Positions 14,032 through 18,117 of a stretch of DNA of 18,117 nt are shown here, piece by piece. Under the pieces are notes generated by a model. It made no database searches. It worked only from the letters and a program-made list of their open reading frames with translations, and was not told where the DNA came from. The translations under genes were made by a program, and so were the position numbers. Position 1 is the stretch's first letter. Every line of letters starts with the position of its first letter. Where the stretch lies: contig JBGPJM010000087.1 of assembly GCA_041485385.1 (NCBI GenBank), positions 1 to 18,117 of the forward strand. Reading direction: 5' to 3'. This DNA is from JBGPJM01 sp041485385. Its GTDB lineage: Bacteria; Planctomycetota; Phycisphaerae; Phycisphaerales; UBA1924.

Positions 14032-16152
14032 ATGCCGCCCGCCGCGCACCCCGCTCCACCGCCCGACCCGATCCAGGACGAGGTGCTGGCCAACATCCTC
14101 TGCCAGCGCATCGGCGAGGGCACCTGCGCCCAGCACACCGTCGCCGACCTCCATCTCCCCGACGCCTTCCTCCGCCGCGTCGCAGACCGCGTCATCCGCG
14201 CCTCGTTCGAGGAGCGATTCCGCATCGTCGTCGCCCGTGGCCCAGCGCCGAGCCCTTCGCCCGAGCCGTCCCGCGCACCCACCATGTCGGCCGCCGACCC
14301 AGCGTCGCCCGTTCAGGTGTGGACTCCGCCCCCATTGGAGCCCGCGTGGGCATCGCTCCCCGAATCACGCCCGCCGCTGCGCGCCTTCCGCGCGCCCACG
14401 GATCCGCGCGCCGCCCCGGCCATCCCTTTCCATCCCCCGGACGCAACCGCCCCCGACGCGCACCGGCGCGCCGCCGCCCTCATCGCCCGCGATCTCGCGC
14501 CACGCGGTGTCATCCCCACCCTGGCCGCGGTTCTTCCCATCCTCGGTCTCGCCACGGGCGACGCCGACCCTCGGGCCTCGTTGTCCCTCCTTGGCGCCGT
14601 CGGGTTTCCCGTCGACCTGCTCGCGTGCTTTGCCCCAAGCGGCGCCGGCTCCGGCGCCGGTTCCGGTGACGCCGCCGCCACCCTTCGCCACGTCGTCGCC
14701 GCCCTCGGCCGGCCCGACCCCGTCGCCGCGCTCGCCGAGCTGGGCTTCCGGTTCACGCAATCCTGTCCCGGCTTCCAGGTCGCCGCCGAGACAGGCGAGC
14801 ACGACCCCGATGCGGTACGCCTCCAGCTCACCCGGGGAGACTACTTCGACGGGCCCGGCTCCGGATCCAACCTCGGGGTCGTCCGCGACCTTATCGCCGC
14901 CCTTCCCGATTCCACGGCGCTGATCCTGATCGAGCGGCGCCACCTCCCGACCTTCCTCGCCCACGCGCGCGACTGGCCCGCTCCCCGCGCCCGGCCGCGA
15001 TGGGCCGTCCCCACCGAGCTTCGTCTCTCGCAATGGGCCCAGGACAACGCCAAGCCCGGCACCGCGCTGCTCCCAGGCGGCCGCGCCCTCGCCACGCTTT
15101 CCCCCCGATTCGCCAGCCGTTCCGAAGAAGCGCCCACGTTCCTTCCCGGTGAGAGCCTGACCGACGATCTCGTCGCACCGCTGGCCGTCACGCCTTCGCG
15201 CACACACCGTCTCGCGCAGTCTCCCTTGCTCTTCCAGGGGGGCAACATCATCGCCGTGCGCGATCCGGCGTCGAACCAGCGCCTCCTCCTCGTCGGCGAG
15301 GCCGAGATCCACCGCAACACGGCCCTGGGCCTCTCCGCGGAGCAAGTCGTCGCCGCCTTCACCATCGAATTCGGCGTCGATCGCTGCATCGTTCTCCCGG
15401 CCGCCTCCTTCCACCTCGACTACGAGCTCACCCTCCGCACCGTCGGCCACGGCGCCGGCGCCCGCATCATTGCCTTTGTGAACGACACCGCCGCCGCCTC
15501 GCACATCATCCTCGGTTGCGCGATCGGCGCGCTCGAGCGCCACCGGCTCCTCACCCGCCAGGGCGCCGCCGAGGCCCGGCTGCGCCTGGCCCGCTCCGAC
15601 GCCCCCGGCCTCTCCCAGCTCGTCGCCCCGCCCGTCCTGCACCCCACTCCCTCCGGCCCCATAGTCCCCGAAGACCTGGCCCCTGTTTTCTCCGTCGGCG
15701 ATGGCGACTCCGGCGTCGGGAACATCCACCGCTTCCTCCTCGCCCTCGATTTCCTCCTCAGCACACACCCCGAACTCCCTTCCCTCCCCATCGATCCTCA
15801 GTTCCGCGCCTACCTCGAATCCTTCGGTCGGCGCGAAGCCGATCGCGCGGCCATCCGGCTCGCCCTCCAGCAGCTCGGCTGGAAGGTCATCCCGATCCCC
15901 AGCACGTCCGACGATAAGCGGGCGACGAACTACCTCAACGGGCTCCACACCGCTCGCGCCTACCTCATGCCCTCTTGGGGCGGGCTTTACCGGCCCCTCG
16001 ACGATGCCGCGACGAACGCGTTCCGCCGCGCTCTGGACAGGAGCGTCGCGGTGATCCCGATAAACTGCGCCGAATCCCAACGCCGCGCCGGCGGCCTGCA
16101 CTGTTCGGCACAGCTGTACCCGAAACCGGCGAGTTCAGCCGGCGAATCCTGA
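14032..16152 (+). CDS. Guanidino-group-modifying superfamily enzyme (agmatine deiminase / protein-arginine deiminase-like)
   Basis: Protein of 706 residues. The C-terminal half carries the catalytic signature of the superfamily that attacks guanidino groups through a cysteine: Asp338 in QWAQDN, FQGGNIIAVRD (401 onward) in place of the EGGN motif, His461 and Asp463 in FHLDYE, NYLNGLHTARAYLMPSWGG (a substrate-loop segment like NFYIANG of agmatine deiminase), and Cys691 in GGLHCSAQ. All four catalytic residues appear present. The N-terminal 300 residues are unrecognised: a helical segment (about 13-70), a Pro/Ala-rich stretch (about 70-145), a helical region and a Gly/Ser linker near 205. No signal peptide is seen, so it is probably cytoplasmic. 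The start is ATG 14032, with no Shine-Dalgarno. It lies 49 bases after the dockerin gene. Substrate unknown: agmatine, peptidyl-arginine or another guanidine are all possible. Confidence 0.78.
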   Translation: MPPAAHPAPPPDPIQDEVLANILCQRIGEGTCAQHTVADLHLPDAFLRRVADRVIRASFEERFRIVVARGPAPSPSPEPSRAPTMSAADPASPVQVWTPPPLEPAWASLPESRPPLRAFRAPTDPRAAPAIPFHPPDATAPDAHRRAAALIARDLAPRGVIPTLAAVLPILGLATGDADPRASLSLLGAVGFPVDLLACFAPSGAGSGAGSGDAAATLRHVVAALGRPDPVAALAELGFRFTQSCPGFQVAAETGEHDPDAVRLQLTRGDYFDGPGSGSNLGVVRDLIAALPDSTALILIERRHLPTFLAHARDWPAPRARPRWAVPTELRLSQWAQDNAKPGTALLPGGRALATLSPRFASRSEEAPTFLPGESLTDDLVAPLAVTPSRTHRLAQSPLLFQGGNIIAVRDPASNQRLLLVGEAEIHRNTALGLSAEQVVAAFTIEFGVDRCIVLPAASFHLDYELTLRTVGHGAGARIIAFVNDTAAASHIILGCAIGALERHRLLTRQGAAEARLRLARSDAPGLSQLVAPPVLHPTPSGPIVPEDLAPVFSVGDGDSGVGNIHRFLLALDFLLSTHPELPSLPIDPQFRAYLESFGRREADRAAIRLALQQLGWKVIPIPSTSDDKRATNYLNGLHTARAYLMPSWGGLYRPLDDAATNAFRRALDRSVAVIPINCAESQRRAGGLHCSAQLYPKPASSAGES

Positions 16153-16187
16153 TTCTTTCCAAACGAACGCCTGATTTCGGCGGAACG

Positions 16188-16216
16188 TTGGCACCCTCTG
16201 GAACTGCCGGTATTCT
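16188..16216 (+). promoter_or_regulatory. Candidate sigma-70-type promoter for the GC-type dockerin gene
   Basis: TTGGCA (16188-16193, 5 of 6 matches to TTGACA) and TATTCT (16211-16216, 4 of 6 to TATAAT) are separated by exactly 17 bases. It begins 36 bases after the deiminase-like gene. Transcription would begin near 16223, leaving a leader of about 288 bases before ATG 16511. Confidence 0.5.
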
Positions 16217-16305
16217 TTGGTGGTACATTGCCCCGTCTCCCGTGCAGCCTCGGCGCGGATTGTCGGTTATCCTGTCGTTCCGCATCGATGTGCGCGTGAC
16301 TCACC

Positions 16306-16323
16306 CCCGCTGTCACCCGCTGT
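16306..16323. repeat. Tandem 8-bp direct repeat, possible operator
   Basis: CCCGCTGT occurs at 16306-16313 and 16316-16323 with a 10-bp period. The core GCTGT is shared with the repeat pair upstream of gspF (3043-3062). It lies within the predicted leader of the next gene. Confidence 0.3.
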
Positions 16324-16510
16324 GATCCTGTTGTTCCCGCCTGCCCCGCCCTCGAAATCCGTCCAAGCGTTACCCTGCGACACGGGACATGTGGCGGTCC
16401 CTGTTGCCTGTCAACCCAGTTGGAGCAGCGCTGCCCCCGCACGCATCCGGGCGCGGCACCGCCCCCGACCACGCCGTCCTTGTTTCCCAGAATCTCAGAG
16501 AGGTGAACTG

Positions 16511-17971
16511 ATGACCAAAGCAATGAAGTCCGCGTCCTGTATCGGAGCTCTCAGCCTCGTGGCCCTGGCGGGACAGGCCTATGGCCAGAACTGCGCCAAC
16601 GGCGTGATTCCTTCCCAGTGCAGTCCTTTGGGCAACTGCAACGGCCCGGACGTGATCGTCGGCGACATCACCGGCCCGTCGAACTACCTGTTCACCGGCT
16701 CGCTGGAGTCGCTCTCGCTGGGCACAACGTCCTGCAACATCGGCAACGTGTGGCTGAACTGGTTCCAGAACACCAACCAGCACCCGGCCATCGGCGGCAA
16801 CCTCTTCAAGATGAAGACTGCCAACGGCTACACGACCTTCGAGCAGGTCGGCCAGTCCTGGCTCAAGCACGGCTTCTTTGCGCTGAGCACCACGGTTTGC
16901 TGCAGCGGCTGCCAATCCACCGACGGCACCCACCTGGGTATTCACTGCGCCGACCCTTACTCGTCAGACCGCAACGGCAGCCAGGCTGGCCTGGGCCCCA
17001 AGTACCAGGTCAACGCTCACACCGGCGTCTTCACCTACCCGCCCGCCAACCCCACCTGGTCCGGCAACACCGCCCGTCGTCTTGAGGTCGCCATCGCCGA
17101 CCTCGAGGTCGCCAGCACCTCCACCCCCAACGTCTCCTACTTCGGCCAGGCGCAGTACATCACGCCCGACGATGCCGCGGCCGGCAATCAGAACAACAAC
17201 TGCTCCTACCGGCGCATCGCCGTCAGCGGAAGCGGCACGGCTTGGAACTTCTCGTTCATCGGCAACACCATCCGGGCTCTGCCCGCCATCCGGGCGTGGC
17301 ACACCGCCGACAGCGCCGTGACCGAGACGGACATCCAGATCGCCAACGACGGCCTCTTTGTCCTCTCATCCAAGGCCACCGACCTCGGCGGCGGCACTTG
17401 GCACTACGAGTACGCCCTCTACAACCTCAACTCCGACCGCTCCGGCCAGGACTTCTCCGTCCCGCTCCCCGACGGCGCCACCGCCACCAACATCGGCTTC
17501 CATGACGTCGACTACCGCAACGGCGACGGCATCGGCAACGTCAACTTCAGCGGCACCGACTGGACCGCCACCCGCGCCAACAACAAGATCACCTGGGCCA
17601 CCCAGACATTCGCCCAGAACCCAAGCGCCAACGCGCTCCGCTGGGGCACCCTCTACAACTTCCGCTTCGACGCCAACGTCGCGCCCCTGGCCGGCACCAG
17701 CACCGCCACCTTCACCCTCTTCAAGCCCGGTGCCGCCGGCGACCCGACCAGCGGATCCGGCGATGCCCAGATTCCCGGCACCCTCCCGCCGCCCGTCTGC
17801 GCCTGCGACTTCAACCATGACCTGGCCCTGAACAGCCAGGACTTCTTCGACTTCCTCTCCGCCTTCTTCGCCGGCTTGATCTCGGCGGACTTCAACGCCA
17901 GCGGCATCGTTGACAGCCAGGACTTCTTCGACTTCCTCAACTGCTTCTTCACCCCGCCCGCCGGTTGCTGA
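16511..17971 (+). CDS. Secreted protein with GC-type dockerin domain
   Basis: Exported protein of 486 residues. A lysine-containing n-region and hydrophobic core give a signal peptide ending GQAYG before QNCANG. The body (about 26-420) is Cys-, Asn- and Thr-rich, with DVIVGDITG, TSCNIGNVWLNW, GQSWLKHGFFAL, TVCCSGC and GSQAGLGPKYQVN; I recall similar uncharacterised proteins in planctomycetes but know no function. The C-terminus is a dockerin-like pair: D433-x-N435-x-D437...D444 and D460-x-N462-x-S464-G...D471, each followed by FFDFL, then PPAGC at the very end; C430, C432, C478 and C486 may form disulphides or an anchoring signal. ATG 16511 is preceded by GAGAGG seven or so bases upstream. 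It has its own promoter candidate and an intrinsic terminator, so it is probably monocistronic and well expressed. Confidence 0.85.
   Translation: MTKAMKSASCIGALSLVALAGQAYGQNCANGVIPSQCSPLGNCNGPDVIVGDITGPSNYLFTGSLESLSLGTTSCNIGNVWLNWFQNTNQHPAIGGNLFKMKTANGYTTFEQVGQSWLKHGFFALSTTVCCSGCQSTDGTHLGIHCADPYSSDRNGSQAGLGPKYQVNAHTGVFTYPPANPTWSGNTARRLEVAIADLEVASTSTPNVSYFGQAQYITPDDAAAGNQNNNCSYRRIAVSGSGTAWNFSFIGNTIRALPAIRAWHTADSAVTETDIQIANDGLFVLSSKATDLGGGTWHYEYALYNLNSDRSGQDFSVPLPDGATATNIGFHDVDYRNGDGIGNVNFSGTDWTATRANNKITWATQTFAQNPSANALRWGTLYNFRFDANVAPLAGTSTATFTLFKPGAAGDPTSGSGDAQIPGTLPPPVCACDFNHDLALNSQDFFDFLSAFFAGLISADFNASGIVDSQDFFDFLNCFFTPPAGC
17811..17968 (+). repeat. GC-type dockerin duplicated repeat, C-terminus of the 486-residue protein
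   Basis: Two EF-hand-like units with motif copies at 17831-17869 and 17912-17950. The first motif copy differs by only one base from each of the two copies in the gene at 11736-13982. The usual Gly at loop position 6 is Leu438 in unit 1. Confidence 0.85.
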
Positions 17972-17995
17972 TCCCGGGCAACGTCATCACACACC

Positions 17996-18030
17996 GAAGG
18001 CCCGGGCCCTCTGGCTCGGGCCTTCTTCTT
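17996..18030 (+). terminator. Intrinsic terminator after the GC-type dockerin gene
   Basis: GAAGGCCCGGGCC (17996-18008) pairs with GGCTCGGGCCTTC (18013-18025) in a 13-bp stem with one G-U pair and the loop CTCT, followed by TTCTT. It lies 24 bases after the stop codon. The opposite strand lacks a T-run, so it acts in the forward direction only. Confidence 0.8.
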
Positions 18031-18092
18031 GCGCCGCTCCCGCTCGATCGACCCTCGATCCCCTCCGCGCCCTCACGCCCCGGCGCGTCCTC

Positions 18093-18117
18093 CTACGCCA
18101 CGCTCTCCAGCGGCTCC
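18093..18117 (-). CDS. Possible C-terminal end of a convergent gene entering from the right
   Basis: The reverse strand reads Glu-Pro-Leu-Glu-Ser-Val-Ala then TAG at 18093-18095, up to the window edge. This could be the end of a convergent gene, but seven codons cannot establish it; no family can be named. The 62 bases between it and the terminator look non-coding. Confidence 0.2.

Larger units (their letters stand above)
16153..16510. other. 358-base intergenic region upstream of the GC-type dockerin gene
   Basis: No gene is supported here. It holds a candidate sigma-70 promoter (16188-16216), a pair of 8-base direct repeats (16306-16323) and a GGGAC...GTCCC inverted repeat (about 16384-16401). 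The reading frame of the downstream gene happens to stay open back to 16217, but that part is Pro/Arg-rich and lies ahead of a clear ribosome-binding site and signal peptide, so it is judged untranslated. Confidence 0.6.

Noticed and set aside
11931..14285. 784-residue minus-strand open frame
   Set aside because: Long, but composed almost only of Gly, Ala, Val, Glu, Asp and Arg, as expected antisense to GC-rich Ala/Pro-rich genes; it spans the end of one plus-strand gene and the start of the next.
14365..16101. 578-residue minus-strand open frame opposite the deiminase-like gene
   Set aside because: Same Gly/Glu/Val-rich shadow composition; the plus strand has ordered catalytic motifs.
16188..16206. 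Sigma-54 promoter reading of TGGCAC at 16189
   Set aside because: The -12 element should be GC-containing TTGCA-like at a fixed five-base spacing; the bases there read GGAAC.

Overview
The window looks like chromosomal DNA of a planctomycete, probably of the Phycisphaerae. The DNA is very GC-rich with G/C at most third codon positions. Two secreted proteins end in paired EF-hand-like repeats of the 'GC-type dockerin' kind that I associate with this class, one of them ending literally in Gly-Cys. The pseudopilins mostly carry Ala instead of Gly before the prepilin cleavage site. No mobile element, CRISPR array, tRNA or rRNA was seen.

Layout. (1) 1-1279, minus strand: rimO, the ribosomal protein S12 methylthiotransferase, cut at its C-terminal end by the window edge. 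(2) 1409-1789, plus: a small membrane-anchored protein of unknown function. (3) 1825-2934, minus: an L-threonine 3-dehydrogenase (tdh) that keeps the catalytic zinc ligands but has lost all four structural-zinc cysteines. (4) 3137-11664, plus: a tightly packed nine-gene operon for a type II secretion / type IV pilus-like machine, in the order GspF, GspG, a GspI/H-like and a GspJ-like pseudopilin, GspK, GspC/PilP-like, GspL, GspM and a TPR lipoprotein. The secretin (GspD), ATPase (GspE) and prepilin peptidase are absent here and must be encoded elsewhere if the machine works. (5) 11736-13982: a large secreted protein with a C-terminal dockerin-like pair. (6) 14032-16152: an unusual 706-residue protein whose C-terminal half has the Asp / His-x-Asp / Cys signature of the guanidino-group-modifying superfamily (agmatine deiminase, protein-arginine deiminase). 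(7) 16511-17971: a second secreted protein with a GC-type dockerin, followed by a strong intrinsic terminator at 17996-18030.

How it may fit together (inference). The operon encodes an inner-membrane platform (F, L, M, C), a pseudopilus (G major; I/H, J and K minor) and a lipoprotein that could act as a pilotin for a secretin made elsewhere. The two dockerin-bearing exported proteins next door are plausible cargo. The deiminase-like enzyme has no signal peptide and is probably cytoplasmic; its substrate is unknown.

Regulatory candidates are a promoter overlapping the end of gspK (GTGACC-N17-TACAAT), a promoter before the last gene (TTGGCA-N17-TATTCT), a hairpin abutting the gspG ribosome-binding site, and short helically phased direct repeats with a shared GCTGT core upstream of gspF and upstream of the last gene.
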